Source: Bradyrhizobium diazoefficiens (GTDB taxonomy: Bacteria; Pseudomonadota; Alphaproteobacteria; Rhizobiales; Xanthobacteraceae). From it: 64,000 nucleotides of DNA. Location of the stretch: positions 5,456,001-5,520,000 of the forward strand of contig NZ_CP067101.1 of NCBI RefSeq assembly GCF_016616425.1, in the 5' to 3' direction. Both the position numbers and the translations under genes were made by a program. Shown here in pieces: positions 1 through 9,761 of the stretch. Under the pieces are notes generated by a model, which had not been told where the DNA came from, made no database searches, and was given only the letters and a program-made list of their open reading frames with translations. Position 1 is the stretch's first letter, and each line of letters opens with the position of its first letter.

Positions 1-50
1 ACTGCAAGGCGGCGAATTAAGCCGAGCGTCGCGTTAAGGGGAGGACTTCA

Positions 51-506
51 ATGAGCAGCGAAATCACCGGCATCACGCGGGCCAATGAGGGCATCCAGGG
101 CATTTCCTGGAACATCCTCGGCCAGACCTATGTGCCGAAGAGCAAGACCGAGCACAGCTTCTCGTGGCACGCGACATTGCCGCCGGGCACGTTCGTGCCG
201 CCGCACATTCATCCCAACCAGGATGAATATCTCTACATGCTGGAGGGCAAGCTCGACTTCATGCTCGGAAATTCGGAGTCGCAGGCGACCGCCGGGGACC
301 TGATCCGCCTCGGCATGGGCGTGCCGCACGGTATCTTCAACAAATCGGAGCAGACCGCAAAGGTGCTGTTCTGGGTCTCACCAACCCGCAAGCTGTTCGA
401 CCTGTTCTGGGGCCTTCACAACATGAAAGAACAGAAGCCGGAGGACGTTGTGGCGATGGCCGCCGAGTTCAACATCCACTTCCTGCCGCCGCCGCCCGGT
501 GGCTAG
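51..506 (+). CDS. Cupin-domain protein
   Basis: A 151-residue single-domain cupin. The first cupin motif is visible around residues 50-70 (PPHIHPNQDEYLYMLEG, giving His-x-His and a Glu for a metal site) and the second around residues 85-100 (GVPHGIFN). A small beta-barrel of this type is usually a metal-dependent dioxygenase, isomerase or ligand sensor. The start is supported by GGGGAGGA just upstream. The gene lies at the left edge of the aromatic catabolic island and is convergent with the neighbouring monooxygenase, only 9 bp apart at the stops. A role in the same pathway (ring oxidation or product isomerisation) is an inference from position. The cupin fold is clear; the substrate is unknown. 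Confidence 0.85.
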   Translation: MSSEITGITRANEGIQGISWNILGQTYVPKSKTEHSFSWHATLPPGTFVPPHIHPNQDEYLYMLEGKLDFMLGNSESQATAGDLIRLGMGVPHGIFNKSEQTAKVLFWVSPTRKLFDLFWGLHNMKEQKPEDVVAMAAEFNIHFLPPPPGG

Positions 507-515
507 GACCGAGTC

Positions 516-1766
516 TTAGGCGCGCACCGCCGCAAGCCCCGGCACGGCGGCGAAACCGGCCTTGGTCGCATAGCCGCGTACGATGGCCTCGCGCTGGGAA
601 TAGCTGAGCACATTGTCGATGTTGTCGAAGCCGTCGGGCGCGAGTTGCTCGACGGCGTCGATGACGCCTTCGGGGCCGCCGCGCCGGTTGGAGCGGACGA
701 TATCGGCTGTCATCGGCAGGCGCTTCTTCTCGTATTCGAGCAGCGCCTGGCGCGGATGTTCGGCGCGCACCAGCGCGTCGGCAAGGCAGCGCGCATCGAG
801 GATCGCCTGCGACGCGCCATTGGAACCGACCGGATACATCGGATGCGCGGCATCGCCGAGCAGCGTGACTCTGCCCGACGACCAACAGGGCAAGGGATCG
901 CGGTCGCAGGTCGGATATTCGTAGAATTCGGGTGTCGCCGAGATCAGGCTCTTCACGTCGACATAGGGCACGGAGAAGCGCGCGACGTGGGGCATCAGCT
1001 CCTCGCGGCGACCCGGCCGCGACCAGTCTTCCTTGCGCGGCGGCGGCGCATTACCCTCACCGACCTTCACCAGCACAGCCCAATTGGTCAGGCGGCTCGC
1101 GGGGCTCGATCCCTCCGCGATCGGATAGATCACCACCTTGGCATTGAGGCCACCGGCCACGATCATCGATTTGCCGGTGAGAAATAGCGGCCAGTCGCGC
1201 GCACCGCGCCACAGCATCAGGCCATTCCAGCAGGGAGGGCCTTCATTCGGGAACAATGTCTCGCGGACGCGGGAATGGATGCCGTCGGCGCCGATCAGGA
1301 TGTCGCCACGCGCGGTGTAGACATGCGCGCCGGCACGATCGAAGAAGTAAGCGGTGACACCGCCCTCGTCCTGCGTGAAGGCGCCGAGACGGCAGCCGGT
1401 GTGGATTGCGGCTCCCCCGAGCCGCTCCTCAACCGCGCGATGGATGACACTCTGAAGGCGGCCGCGATGGATCGAGAATTGTGGCACGTCGTGCCCGGCG
1501 TCGATGCCGCGGGCTTCGCGCCAGACCTCCTGGCCATGGCGGTTGAGGTAATAGAGCTGATCGGTGCGGATCGCGACGTCGTCGAGCTTCTGGAGCAGGC
1601 CAAGTCCGGCGAGCTCGCGCATGGCATGCGGCAGCGTGTTGATGCCGACGCCAAGCTCGCGAATGGTGTCAGCTTGCTCGAAAATCTCGCAGACCAGGCC
1701 GCGCGAGCGCAGCATCAATGCCGTGGTGAGACCCCCAATACCCCCACCGACGATAATCGCCTTCAT
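516..1766 (-). CDS. PhzS-like FAD-dependent aromatic monooxygenase
   Basis: A 416-residue class A flavoprotein monooxygenase. The N-terminal Rossmann FAD motif is GGGIGG at residues 6-11 and the second FAD motif is GDAAHPM near residue 290. The middle segment with GVGINTLPHA, PQFSIHRG and GADGIHS closely resembles the PhzS group, NADH-dependent enzymes that hydroxylate or decarboxylatively hydroxylate aromatic acids. The chosen ATG begins MKAIIVGGG; an upstream in-frame extension of 23 residues is possible but would add unrelated sequence before the FAD fold. It lies 55 bp downstream of the bifunctional aryl-CoA hydroxylase on the same strand and is probably co-transcribed. It may hydroxylate the aromatic substrate before or after CoA activation; the substrate cannot be read from sequence. 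Confidence 0.88.
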   Translation of the reverse strand: MKAIIVGGGIGGLTTALMLRSRGLVCEIFEQADTIRELGVGINTLPHAMRELAGLGLLQKLDDVAIRTDQLYYLNRHGQEVWREARGIDAGHDVPQFSIHRGRLQSVIHRAVEERLGGAAIHTGCRLGAFTQDEGGVTAYFFDRAGAHVYTARGDILIGADGIHSRVRETLFPNEGPPCWNGLMLWRGARDWPLFLTGKSMIVAGGLNAKVVIYPIAEGSSPASRLTNWAVLVKVGEGNAPPPRKEDWSRPGRREELMPHVARFSVPYVDVKSLISATPEFYEYPTCDRDPLPCWSSGRVTLLGDAAHPMYPVGSNGASQAILDARCLADALVRAEHPRQALLEYEKKRLPMTADIVRSNRRGGPEGVIDAVEQLAPDGFDNIDNVLSYSQREAIVRGYATKAGFAAVPGLAAVRA

Positions 1767-1821
1767 CGCCCTTACTCCACTCAAAATATGCCAGGCAATG
1801 AGGTCAACGTCGCACGGGCCG

Positions 1822-4173
1822 TCACTCCGCCGCAAGCGGCTTTGTCGCTTCCGCCTTGAGCTCGGCCCGGGTCTTGGGCTTAGCCTTAATTCTCAGCTCC
1901 TCGAGATCCTGCCGGTCGCGGACGCTGTTGCGGAAAATTTGTTCTTTCCCCGGCAGATATTGCGGCGGACAGAACGCCGTATCTGCCCCGTACCAAGCCG
2001 CCGCCCTCATGGTGAAGAACGGATCGACCAGATGCGGCCGCCCGAGCGCGACGAGATCCGCCCGGCCGGCAGCCAGAATGGTGTTGGCCTGGTCCGCAGT
2101 CGTGATGTTGCCGACGCACATCGTGGCCACGCGCGCTTCGTTACGGACCTGATCCGAGAACGGCGTCTGGAACATGCGCCCGTAGATTGGCTGAGCATCG
2201 CGCACGGTTTGTCCCGTCGAGATGTCGACGAGATCGACGCCGGCTTCGGCGAAAGCGCGCGCAATCGCCACCGCATCGTCGCCGGTGATACCGCCGTCCG
2301 CCCAATCGGTCGCGGAGATGCGGACCGACATCGGCTTGTGCGACGGCCACACCGCGCGCAGGGCCTCGAAGATTTCGAGCGGGAATCGCAGACGATTCTC
2401 GAGTGAGCCGCCGTACTCGTCCGTGCGGGTGTTCGTCAGCGGCGAGATGAAGCTCGCGAGCAGATAGCCGTGGGCGCAATGCAGCTCCAACATGTCGAAG
2501 CCGCAGCGCTCGCCGCGCTCGGCCGCCGCAACGAAAGAGTCCCTCACAGCGCTCATTCCGACGCGATCGAGCTCGCGCGGCACCTGACTGTCCGGGAAAT
2601 AGGGCAGCGGCGATGCCGAGAAAACTTCCCAGCCGCCCTCCTCGAGCGGGCGATCGATGCCGTCCCACATCAGCTTGGTCGCGCCCTTGCGGCCGGCGTG
2701 GCCCAGTTGAAGGCAGATCTTTGCAGCCGAATTGCCGTGGACGAAATCCACGATGCGCCGCCAGGCGGCCTCCTGATCGTCGTTCCACAATCCCGCACAG
2801 CCGGGCGTGATGCGGGCATCGCGGCTGACGCAGGTCATCTCCGTGAAGATCAAGCCGGCACCACCGATCGCGCGGGATCCGTAGTGCACCAGATGGAAGT
2901 CGGTCGGCACACCCTCCTTGGCCGAGTACATGCACATCGGCGACATCACGGCGCGATTGGCGATCTCCATCTCGCGCAGCCGGAACGGCTGAAACAGCGG
3001 CACTACCGGCTTATTCGTATCGACGTCAAATCCGCCGTCGCGAACACGCTTGGCAAACGATCTTTCGACCTCGGCCACGAAATCGGGCGCGCGAAGTCTA
3101 AGATTATCGTAGGTGATCGCCTTCGAGCGCGTCATCACGCCGAAGGCAAACTGCACGGGATCGAAATCCCAGAAGCGATCGACGTGCTCGAACCAGACCA
3201 GCGAGACGTCGGCGGCGTGCTGCGTCTTCTCGACCTCCTCGCGGCGGCCCTGCTCATAGCGATCGAGCGCCGCCTTAACGCTCGGCGCGTTCTGCATCGC
3301 CTCGGCCAGCGCGATCGCGTCTTCCATCGCGAGCTTGGTGCCGGAACCGATCGAAAAATGCGCGCTCGCCTTGGCGTCGCCGAGCAGCACCATGTTGTCC
3401 TTGACCCAGCGCTTGCTGCGAACCATCGGGAAATTGCGCCACATCGAACGGTTGGTGAGGAGCTTGTGCCCATCGAGGAACCAGCCGAAAATCTCGGCCA
3501 TTCGCGCCGCGGACTGTGTCTCGTCCAATTCCCTCAGTCCGGCCCGCTCGAACGTTTCAGGATCGGTCTCGAAGATCCATGTCGAGTGTCCGGCCTCATA
3601 CTGATAGGCATGGGCGATGAACGGCCCCCACTCGGTCTCCTGGAAGATGAAGGTGAAGGCATCGAGCGGCCTGGTCGAGCCCATCCAGGCGAACTTGTTG
3701 GAGCGGACGTCGACTTCCGGCTGGAAATGATCGACGTGTTTCTCGCGGAAGCGGCTGTTGATCCCGTCGGCGATCAGGACGAGATCGGCATCGGCGAAGC
3801 GCGATTCGTCGCCGACGTCCACCTCGAAATGCAGGACGACGCCAAGCTCGCGGGCCCGCTCCTGAAGAATCAGAAGCAGCTTGCGCCGCGAGCAGCCGCA
3901 AAAACCGTTGCCGCCGACCCGGTGGACGGTGCCCCGGAAATGCACGGCAATGTCGTCCCAGTACGCGAATTCCTGGGTGATGCGGCGATAGCTCGGCAGG
4001 TCGTGCTTTTCGAAATTGTCCAGCGTGGCATCCGAGAACACCACGCCGAAGCCGAACGTATCGTCGGCCCGATTGCGCTCATACACCGTGACGTCGGCTC
4101 CCGGGCGCTGCTTCTTGAGCAGGATCGCAGCGTAGAGACCTGCAGGTCCGCCACCGATGATCGCGACTTTCAT
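1822..4173 (-). CDS. Bifunctional salicylyl-CoA/2-aminobenzoyl-CoA monooxygenase-reductase
   Basis: A 783-residue fusion. Residues 1 to about 380 are a class A FAD monooxygenase (GGGPAG at 7-12; [14 protein letters not shown] near 275). Residues from about 400 to 750 are an Old Yellow Enzyme TIM barrel ([44 protein letters not shown]). This architecture is known from 2-aminobenzoyl-CoA monooxygenase/reductase, which hydroxylates and then reduces the ring of an aryl-CoA thioester, and from proteins named salicylyl-CoA 5-hydroxylase/oxidoreductase. It is the diagnostic enzyme of this cluster and implies an aerobic aryl-CoA route. A perfect palindromic operator lies 33 bp upstream of the ATG. 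Whether the natural substrate is anthraniloyl-CoA, salicyloyl-CoA or another ortho-substituted aryl-CoA is undecided. Confidence 0.92.
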   Translation of the reverse strand: MKVAIIGGGPAGLYAAILLKKQRPGADVTVYERNRADDTFGFGVVFSDATLDNFEKHDLPSYRRITQEFAYWDDIAVHFRGTVHRVGGNGFCGCSRRKLLLILQERARELGVVLHFEVDVGDESRFADADLVLIADGINSRFREKHVDHFQPEVDVRSNKFAWMGSTRPLDAFTFIFQETEWGPFIAHAYQYEAGHSTWIFETDPETFERAGLRELDETQSAARMAEIFGWFLDGHKLLTNRSMWRNFPMVRSKRWVKDNMVLLGDAKASAHFSIGSGTKLAMEDAIALAEAMQNAPSVKAALDRYEQGRREEVEKTQHAADVSLVWFEHVDRFWDFDPVQFAFGVMTRSKAITYDNLRLRAPDFVAEVERSFAKRVRDGGFDVDTNKPVVPLFQPFRLREMEIANRAVMSPMCMYSAKEGVPTDFHLVHYGSRAIGGAGLIFTEMTCVSRDARITPGCAGLWNDDQEAAWRRIVDFVHGNSAAKICLQLGHAGRKGATKLMWDGIDRPLEEGGWEVFSASPLPYFPDSQVPRELDRVGMSAVRDSFVAAAERGERCGFDMLELHCAHGYLLASFISPLTNTRTDEYGGSLENRLRFPLEIFEALRAVWPSHKPMSVRISATDWADGGITGDDAVAIARAFAEAGVDLVDISTGQTVRDAQPIYGRMFQTPFSDQVRNEARVATMCVGNITTADQANTILAAGRADLVALGRPHLVDPFFTMRAAAWYGADTAFCPPQYLPGKEQIFRNSVRDRQDLEELRIKAKPKTRAELKAEATKPLAAE

Positions 4174-4205
4174 GGGAGCCTCGCCAATTCACCCGGCCAT
4201 GAAAC

Positions 4206-4223
4206 TATTTTAAGCCTAAAATA
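4206..4223. promoter_or_regulatory. Palindromic operator, site 1
   Basis: TATTTTAAGCCTAAAATA is a perfect 7-4-7 inverted repeat. It lies between the start of the bifunctional aryl-CoA hydroxylase (ATG at 4173) and the stop of the enoyl-CoA hydratase. Related palindromes occur at 5953, 6030 and 18253, each in front of a catabolic transcription unit. Its AT-richness stands out from the GC-rich surroundings. The size and symmetry suit a dimeric MarR- or TetR-type repressor, which is an inference because no regulator gene lies nearby. Confidence 0.72.
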
Positions 4224-4271
4224 ATTTCGCGCAAGTCCCCTTGCTGGCTGACGTACGGGCAAGGCGCCCGT

Positions 4272-5108
4272 TTAGTCGCCCCTGAAGACCGGCTTGACCT
4301 TGTTGGCAAAGGCCTCGAAGGCGCGCTCGAAATCGGCCGTCGTCATGCACAGGGCCTGGGCAACGGCTTCAGCCTCGATCGCCTCCTCCACCGACATTGC
4401 CCATTCCATCGCCAGCATCCGCTTGGTCATGGTGTTGGCGAAGGTCGGCCCTTCCGCGACCTGCTTGGCCAGCAGTTGCGCCTGGGTCAGCACCTGCTCC
4501 GGCGTCACGATGCGGCTGAAGAAGCCCCAACGCTCGCCCTCCTCCGCGGTCATGAACCGGCCGGTATAGAGCAACTCGGAAGCACGGGACTGTCCGATGA
4601 TCCGCGGCAGGATCGCGCAGGCGCCCATGTCGCAACCGGCAAGGCCCACCTTGTTGAACAGGAACGCAACCTTGGCCCCGCTCGCTGCAAGGCGCATGTC
4701 CGAGGCCATGGCGATGATCGCCCCCGCCCCCGCGCAGATGCCCTCGACGGCGGCCACGATCGGCTGCGGGCACGCTCGCATCGCCTTGACCAGGTCGCCC
4801 GTCATGCGCGTGAAGGCAGTCAGCCCCTTGGTGTCCATCTTCACCAGCGGGCCAATGATCTCGAACACATCTCCGCCGGAGGAGAAATTGCCGCCGGCAC
4901 CGGCGACGACGATGGATTTGACCTCGTCGTCAAACGCGCAAGCGCGGAAGAAATCGGTCAGTTCCCGATAGCTTTCGAATGTCAATGGATTCTTCCGCTC
5001 GGGACGATTGAGCGTGACCGTTGCGACGCCGCCGACCACAGCCAGCAGGAAGTGCTGCGGCGAATAGTCCGCAAGCGGAACGGTGACGGGATTTGCTGGT
5101 CTGCTCAT
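4272..5108 (-). CDS. Enoyl-CoA hydratase/isomerase family protein
   Basis: A 278-residue crotonase-fold protein. The oxyanion-hole segments are visible as [11 protein letters not shown] (around residue 70) and [12 protein letters not shown] (around residue 125), and the C-terminal region follows the family pattern. These enzymes hydrate, isomerise or hydrolyse acyl-CoA double bonds. Here it probably acts on the non-aromatic cyclic or ring-opened CoA ester made by the bifunctional monooxygenase-reductase. The ATG at 5108 is preferred over an upstream codon because it has a purine-rich GGAG-type site and starts the conserved region. It lies 43 bp downstream of the SDR gene on the same strand, which suggests one operon from 5913 leftwards. 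Confidence 0.9.
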   Translation of the reverse strand: MSRPANPVTVPLADYSPQHFLLAVVGGVATVTLNRPERKNPLTFESYRELTDFFRACAFDDEVKSIVVAGAGGNFSSGGDVFEIIGPLVKMDTKGLTAFTRMTGDLVKAMRACPQPIVAAVEGICAGAGAIIAMASDMRLAASGAKVAFLFNKVGLAGCDMGACAILPRIIGQSRASELLYTGRFMTAEEGERWGFFSRIVTPEQVLTQAQLLAKQVAEGPTFANTMTKRMLAMEWAMSVEEAIEAEAVAQALCMTTADFERAFEAFANKVKPVFRGD

Positions 5109-5151
5109 GCGATCTCCTTCGCCTCCTTGTTCCGCGCTCGCGCTGTGCACG

Positions 5152-5913
5152 CTAGACCTCGCCCCCGGCCACGGCAATTGCCTGCCCGGTGATGGCGCCG
5201 GCGCCCTCGCCGCACAACCACAGAACCGCGTCTGCCACCTCCTGAGGTGTGATCAGGCGCCCTTGCGGATTGTGCTTGGCGAGCTCTGCGATCGCCTGCT
5301 CACGGCTGCGCCCCGTCTTGTTCATGATGTTCTCGATACTGCCAGCGACGAGATCGGTGTCGGTGAAGCCGGGGCACACCGCGTTCACGGTTACATTGCT
5401 GCCAGCCATCTCGATGGCAAGGGAACGCACCAGACCGATCACGGCGTGCTTGGCCGCGCTGTACGCGCTGACATAGGCATAGCCCTTCAATCCCGCCGTC
5501 GACGCGACCGCGACAATGCGGCCATAAGGACGATCTTTCATGCCCGGCAGCACAGCACGGACGGCGTGGACCACGCCCATGAAATTGACATCCATCATGC
5601 GCTTGAAAAGAGCTGCGTCCGACTTCGCGAATGGCGCCGATTCAGCGCTGCCCGCGTTGGCAATGAGGATATCGATCGGCCGCCGCGAACCCGCCTCGGC
5701 AATGGCGGCTTTCAACGACGCTTCGTCCGAGACATCAGCAACCGCCGCAAAATGTGCGGCGCCGGCTTCGATCGCCTCCTCAAGAGTCGCCGCATTCCGG
5801 CCAAGCACCGTCACGGTGGCCCCCGCGCCAACCAGAGATGCCGCGATCGCGCGGCCGATGCCGCGACCTCCACCTGTCACCAACGCGTGCGGCGAGTGCG
5901 GTAATCCGGACAT
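5152..5913 (-). CDS. Short-chain dehydrogenase/reductase
   Basis: A 253-residue classical SDR. The cofactor motif is TGGGRGIG near residue 15, NAG lies near residue 90, the catalytic Ser is in VASTAG, and the YxxxK pair is in SAYSAAKHA near residue 155. It would oxidise or reduce a hydroxyl/keto group with NAD(P)H, probably a hydroxyacyl-CoA or dihydrodiol intermediate. The ATG at 5913 fits the family start better than the longer frame. It is the first gene of the leftward operon and diverges from the alpha/beta hydrolase; the 190-bp gap carries two operator-like palindromes. Confidence 0.9.
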   Translation of the reverse strand: MSGLPHSPHALVTGGGRGIGRAIAASLVGAGATVTVLGRNAATLEEAIEAGAAHFAAVADVSDEASLKAAIAEAGSRRPIDILIANAGSAESAPFAKSDAALFKRMMDVNFMGVVHAVRAVLPGMKDRPYGRIVAVASTAGLKGYAYVSAYSAAKHAVIGLVRSLAIEMAGSNVTVNAVCPGFTDTDLVAGSIENIMNKTGRSREQAIAELAKHNPQGRLITPQEVADAVLWLCGEGAGAITGQAIAVAGGEV

Positions 5914-5952
5914 GCGCTGGCTCCCTCGGGTCTTGTGATCGCCGCCCCGATA

Positions 5953-5970
5953 TATTTTAACCTTCAAATT
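5953..5970. promoter_or_regulatory. Palindromic operator, site 2
   Basis: TATTTTAACCTTCAAATT matches the site at 4206 in layout (7-4-7). The left arm is identical and five of seven positions in the right arm agree. It lies 40 bp upstream of the SDR start, where a repressor would cover the leftward promoter. Confidence 0.6.
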
Positions 5971-6029
5971 TTTGCAACGAAGGCGACCCTCGCCGCCGTG
6001 AACGCGACCGCAGGAGGGGGCCCGAAAAT

Positions 6030-6047
6030 TGCTTTAAGTATAAAATT
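6030..6047. promoter_or_regulatory. Palindromic operator, site 3
   Basis: TGCTTTAAGTATAAAATT carries the same core (TTTA, four bases, TAAA) and the same right arm as site 1. It lies about 58 bp upstream of the GTG start of the alpha/beta hydrolase. It would therefore control the rightward operon, while site 2 controls the leftward one. Confidence 0.58.
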
Positions 6048-6105
6048 ATCGCTTCCCATCCCCTACAGGCCTGTTAGCATCGAAGGGCCAGCAAAGGGAC
6101 GTCGC

Positions 6106-6921
6106 GTGTCGCAGCCTGCGCCAATGATAACAAAGGATGGACGCTTCGCCTATGAAGCCGCTGGCGATCCGAGCGCGACGCCTCTGATCTTCCTGCATGG
6201 CATCGGCGGCGCGGCGCAAGCCTGGCGGCGGCAGCTTGCCACATTCAGCGGCCGCTTCCGCGCAATCGCATGGGACATGCCGGGCTATGGCGGATCGCCA
6301 CCGCTCACCCGCGTCAGCATCGCCGCCCTGGCGGGGGCGCTCCAGCAATTCATCGAGCAACTCGGCGCAACCAGCCCCGTTCTCGTCGGTCACTCGATCG
6401 GCGGCATGATCGTCCAGAAGTGGCTGGTGCAGTCGCCGAAACTGGCGCGCGCGGTGGTGCTGGCGCAGACTAGCCCGGCGTTCGGCAAGGCCGACGGCGA
6501 CTGGCAGAAATCGTTTATCGCGGCACGGCTCGGACCGCTCGATCGCGGAGAGACGATGAAGTCGCTGGCGCCCTCGCTGGTGAACGAGCTTGTCGGCGAC
6601 GATCCGGACCCGAACGGAATGGAGCTTGCGCGCGAATGCATGGGGAGCGTGCCTGAGACAAGCTATCGCGCCATGATGCGGGCTCTCATCGGATTCGACC
6701 AGCGCAGCACGCTTGGGGATATTTCCGTCCCCACGCTGCTGCTGTCCGGCTCCAGGGACAACAATGCGCCTGCGCCCATGATGGCAAAGACGGCGACGTA
6801 CATTCCTTCGTCCGAATATGTCGAGCTCGCCGGCGTCGGCCATCTCGCCAACCTTGAACGTCCAGATGCCTTCGACGAGGCCCTCGGCCTGTTCCTGAAC
6901 TCACTCGCGACAAGAGCGTAA
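6106..6921 (+). CDS. Alpha/beta hydrolase
   Basis: A 271-residue alpha/beta-hydrolase-fold enzyme. The oxyanion motif is HGIGG (about residue 30), the nucleophile elbow is GHSIGG (about residue 95), an acid lies in the SGSRDNNAP region, and the catalytic His is in GVGHLANLE near the C terminus. I chose the GTG at 6106 because AAAGGGA lies seven bases upstream; an ATG six codons downstream is the alternative. It opens the rightward operon. Candidate roles are hydrolysis of a ring-cleavage product, an enol-lactone or a CoA thioester. Because a NicX-like dioxygenase is encoded in the same island, an N-formylmaleamate-deformylase-like activity is one testable idea, though nothing in the sequence fixes it. 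Confidence 0.88.
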   Translation: MSQPAPMITKDGRFAYEAAGDPSATPLIFLHGIGGAAQAWRRQLATFSGRFRAIAWDMPGYGGSPPLTRVSIAALAGALQQFIEQLGATSPVLVGHSIGGMIVQKWLVQSPKLARAVVLAQTSPAFGKADGDWQKSFIAARLGPLDRGETMKSLAPSLVNELVGDDPDPNGMELARECMGSVPETSYRAMMRALIGFDQRSTLGDISVPTLLLSGSRDNNAPAPMMAKTATYIPSSEYVELAGVGHLANLERPDAFDEALGLFLNSLATRA

Positions 6922-6933
6922 GGTGACTGCGCA

Positions 6934-8223
6934 ATGACCATGCAAGTCAGCAAGACCATCGGCACGACTGACAAGGTCGCGCTGGATGCGCCGATCTTCG
7001 ATCCCGTTGCATTCCGCTTGAGCGACGAGCAGGCCGGCATCATCACGCGTGCAAGGGAGATCGGCCAGACAGTGTTCGCCGGTCGCGCCGCGGCCTACGA
7101 TCGCGAGGCGATTTTCCCGACCGAGAACTACCGCGACCTGCATCGCGTCGGCCTGCTGGGCATCGCCGTGCCCAGGAAGCATGGCGGGCTTGGTGCGAAC
7201 TATCAGACCTATGCGCTGGCGGCGGCCGAGATCGGCCGCTATTGCGGCGCAACGGCGCTGACCTGGAACATGCACGTTTGCTCGACCTTGTGGTCGGGCC
7301 CGCTCGCCGACGATCTCGACATGGACGCGGAAACCCGTTCCGAGCACGAGCAGCGGCGCGCGGTTCACTACAGGCGCATCGTCGAGGACGGCGCGATCTA
7401 CTCGCAACCCTTCTCTGAAGGTGGTGCAGCGGCTGCGGGCGGCGTCGCTTTCGGTACGGAAGCGAGGCCGGTCGAAGGCGGCTGGATCGTCAACGGCAAG
7501 AAGATATTCGCGTCGCTCTCCGGCCACGCCGACTATTACGGCGTGCTCTGCACCGAGATCGAGGAAGGCGAGAAGGCGTCTCGCCGCAACACGCTTTACC
7601 TCGCGATATCGGCCAAATCCCAGGGCGTCTCGGTCATCGGTGACTGGGATCCGCTGGGCATGCGCGGAACGGTTTCGCGGACGCTCCTGTTCAAGGACGT
7701 GTTCGTGCCGGATGATGCCGCGCTGATGCCGCGCGGCGTCTACTTCCAGGCCGCGATGCGCTGGCCGCACATGTTCCTCACCCTGTCGCCGACCTATATG
7801 GGCCTGGCGCAGGCCGCCTATGATTTCACCGTGCGCTACCTGCGCGGCGAAGTGCCTGGCATGCCGCCGGTCAAGCGGCGGATGTATCCGACCAAACAGA
7901 TCGCGGTCGCGCAGATGCAGATCAAGCTTGAACAGATCAAGGCGATCTGGTTCCAGGCCGTCACCGAGGCCTGCGCCAATCCGAGCAAGGAGCAGGTGTT
8001 GCGGGCCTATGCCGCACAATATTCGGTGATGGAGGGCGCCAATGAACTCGCCGCGCTCGCGATCCGCACCTGCGGCGGTCAGGCCATGCTTCGCTCGCTG
8101 CCGCTGGAGCGGATCTATCGCGACAGCCGCTGCGGCTCGCTGATGCTGCCCTGGACCGCTGAACTGTGCCTCGACCGGATCGGACGCGAGGCGCTGTACG
8201 AGGCCGGCGAAACGGACGACTGA
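6934..8223 (+). CDS. Acyl-CoA dehydrogenase family protein
   Basis: A 429-residue protein with the acyl-CoA dehydrogenase fold. The N-terminal helical domain covers about residues 20-140, the middle beta domain includes FSEGGAAAAGG and VNGKKIFASLSGHADYYG, and the C-terminal helical domain includes RTCGGQAMLRSLPLERIYRDSRCGSLMLPW. It would dehydrogenate a CoA ester with FAD in the beta-oxidation-like lower pathway. It starts 12 bp after the hydrolase and is followed 2 bp later by the CoA ligase, so the operon is tight. Some members of this fold are flavin monooxygenases instead; the operon favours a CoA-ester dehydrogenase. Confidence 0.9.
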   Translation: MTMQVSKTIGTTDKVALDAPIFDPVAFRLSDEQAGIITRAREIGQTVFAGRAAAYDREAIFPTENYRDLHRVGLLGIAVPRKHGGLGANYQTYALAAAEIGRYCGATALTWNMHVCSTLWSGPLADDLDMDAETRSEHEQRRAVHYRRIVEDGAIYSQPFSEGGAAAAGGVAFGTEARPVEGGWIVNGKKIFASLSGHADYYGVLCTEIEEGEKASRRNTLYLAISAKSQGVSVIGDWDPLGMRGTVSRTLLFKDVFVPDDAALMPRGVYFQAAMRWPHMFLTLSPTYMGLAQAAYDFTVRYLRGEVPGMPPVKRRMYPTKQIAVAQMQIKLEQIKAIWFQAVTEACANPSKEQVLRAYAAQYSVMEGANELAALAIRTCGGQAMLRSLPLERIYRDSRCGSLMLPWTAELCLDRIGREALYEAGETDD

Positions 8224-8225
8224 CG

Positions 8226-9761
8226 GTGGACCTCTGCAGTCTGATCGAACGCAATGCGGCCTTCGCGCCTGACAAGACGGCTATTGCCTTCGAAGGGAAA
8301 CGGCTGAGCTATGCGGCGTTCGCCGAACGCATCGAACGAACCGCGACGGCCTTGAAGCAGGAGCTCGGCGTCGGCCGCGGCGATCGCGTCGCCGTTCTAA
8401 GTTTGAACCGGCCGGATTACCTGGTTCTGCTCTATGCCTGCGCGCGGCTGGGGGCGATGCTGGTGCCGCTGAACTGGCGGCTTGCTATCGCTGAGCAACT
8501 CTTCATTCTCACCGATGCGGGCGCCAAGGTGCTGGTGCTCGATCGGGCCTTCGAGGACGTTCTTTCCGAGCTTGCACGGACTGCGCCAGGAACTGCCGTC
8601 GTCGGCCTCGACTTTGCGCCACCTCGCGGCACGACATTCGAAAACCTGCTGACGCGCGGCGACGGCACCAGCCGAAATCCGCACACCGATCTCTCCTGCC
8701 CGCTGCTCATCGTCTACACATCGGGAACAACCGGGCGGCCGAAAGGCGCGGTGCTGCGCCAGGAGGCGCTGTTCTGGAACGGCGTCATGAGCCAGCACAT
8801 GCACAACATGACGTCCGACGATCACGTGCTGACCGTGCTGCCATTCTTCCACGTCGGTGGACTCAACATCCAGACCACGCCGGCACTGCAGCTGGGCGCG
8901 ACCGTCACGGTCCACGCGCGCTTCACGCCGGATGCCGCGCTCGCGGCCATCGAACAGGAACGGCCGACACTCACGGTGATGGTGCCTGCGATCATCCAGG
9001 CGGTGAGCGAGCATCCCGCCTGGGCGACCACTGATCTTTCGTCACTCAAAGCCGTTGCGACCGGCTCGACCATCGTACCTCCGCACCTGATCGAGCGCTT
9101 CGTCGCGCGCGACGTCCCGGTGCTTCAGGTCTACGGCTCGACGGAGACCTGTCCGATCGCCGTTTATACGCGGCTTGGCGGCGACCATTCGCGTGCGGGA
9201 TCGACCGGCCTTGCGGGCTTGTGCTGCGAAGCGAAGGTGGTCGATCATTCCGGCATCGAGGTGCCCGCGGGCACGACGGGCGAGATCGCGGTGCGCGGGC
9301 CCAACGTGTTCTTCGAGTACTGGGGCAACGAGGCCGCAACGCGCGACGCGTTGCACGATGGCTGGTATCGCACCGGCGATATCGGCCTGTGCGACGCCGA
9401 GGGCTATTTCTGGGTGCGCGACCGCAAGAAGAACATGATCATATCCGGTGGGGAAAACGTCTATCCGGCCGAGGTCGAGCGCGTCCTGCTCGAACATCCC
9501 GATGTCAGCGAATGCGCCGTGATCGGTCGGCCGGATCCGCGCTGGGACGAGGTGCCGATTGCCTATGTCATCCCCCGATTCGGCTGCCGACCCGAGACGG
9601 ACGAGTTGAGAGCCCATCTCCAGGCGCAACTCGCGCGCTACAAGGTGCCCCGCGACATCGTCTTCGTCACCGACCTGCCACGCACCGCGCTCGGCAAGGT
9701 CCAGCATTTTCTGCTGAAGCAGCTCGATGCGCAGTCCCGCGCGCAAGGAGGGGCGTCTTGA
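8226..9761 (+). CDS. AMP-forming acyl/aryl-CoA synthetase
   Basis: A 511-residue ANL-superfamily ligase. The P-loop-like motif is YTSGTTGRPKGA, the substrate/hinge region includes QVYGSTETCP and GWYRTGDIG, and the C-terminal segment has KNMIISGGENVYPAEVE with the catalytic Lys context PRTALGKVQ. It would activate the aromatic or aliphatic acid to its CoA ester with ATP, which is the entry step expected for the aryl-CoA hydroxylase. The GTG at 8226 is preferred: it begins VDLCSLIERNA, the usual family N terminus, and sits just after the preceding stop. Its stop overlaps the TTG start of the next gene. Aryl versus acyl specificity cannot be set by eye. Confidence 0.92.
   Translation: MDLCSLIERNAAFAPDKTAIAFEGKRLSYAAFAERIERTATALKQELGVGRGDRVAVLSLNRPDYLVLLYACARLGAMLVPLNWRLAIAEQLFILTDAGAKVLVLDRAFEDVLSELARTAPGTAVVGLDFAPPRGTTFENLLTRGDGTSRNPHTDLSCPLLIVYTSGTTGRPKGAVLRQEALFWNGVMSQHMHNMTSDDHVLTVLPFFHVGGLNIQTTPALQLGATVTVHARFTPDAALAAIEQERPTLTVMVPAIIQAVSEHPAWATTDLSSLKAVATGSTIVPPHLIERFVARDVPVLQVYGSTETCPIAVYTRLGGDHSRAGSTGLAGLCCEAKVVDHSGIEVPAGTTGEIAVRGPNVFFEYWGNEAATRDALHDGWYRTGDIGLCDAEGYFWVRDRKKNMIISGGENVYPAEVERVLLEHPDVSECAVIGRPDPRWDEVPIAYVIPRFGCRPETDELRAHLQAQLARYKVPRDIVFVTDLPRTALGKVQHFLLKQLDAQSRAQGGAS

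Noticed and set aside
2470..4224. 584-codon plus-strand frame over the bifunctional hydroxylase
   Set aside because: Antisense shadow of a well-supported 783-residue enzyme; no conserved motifs.
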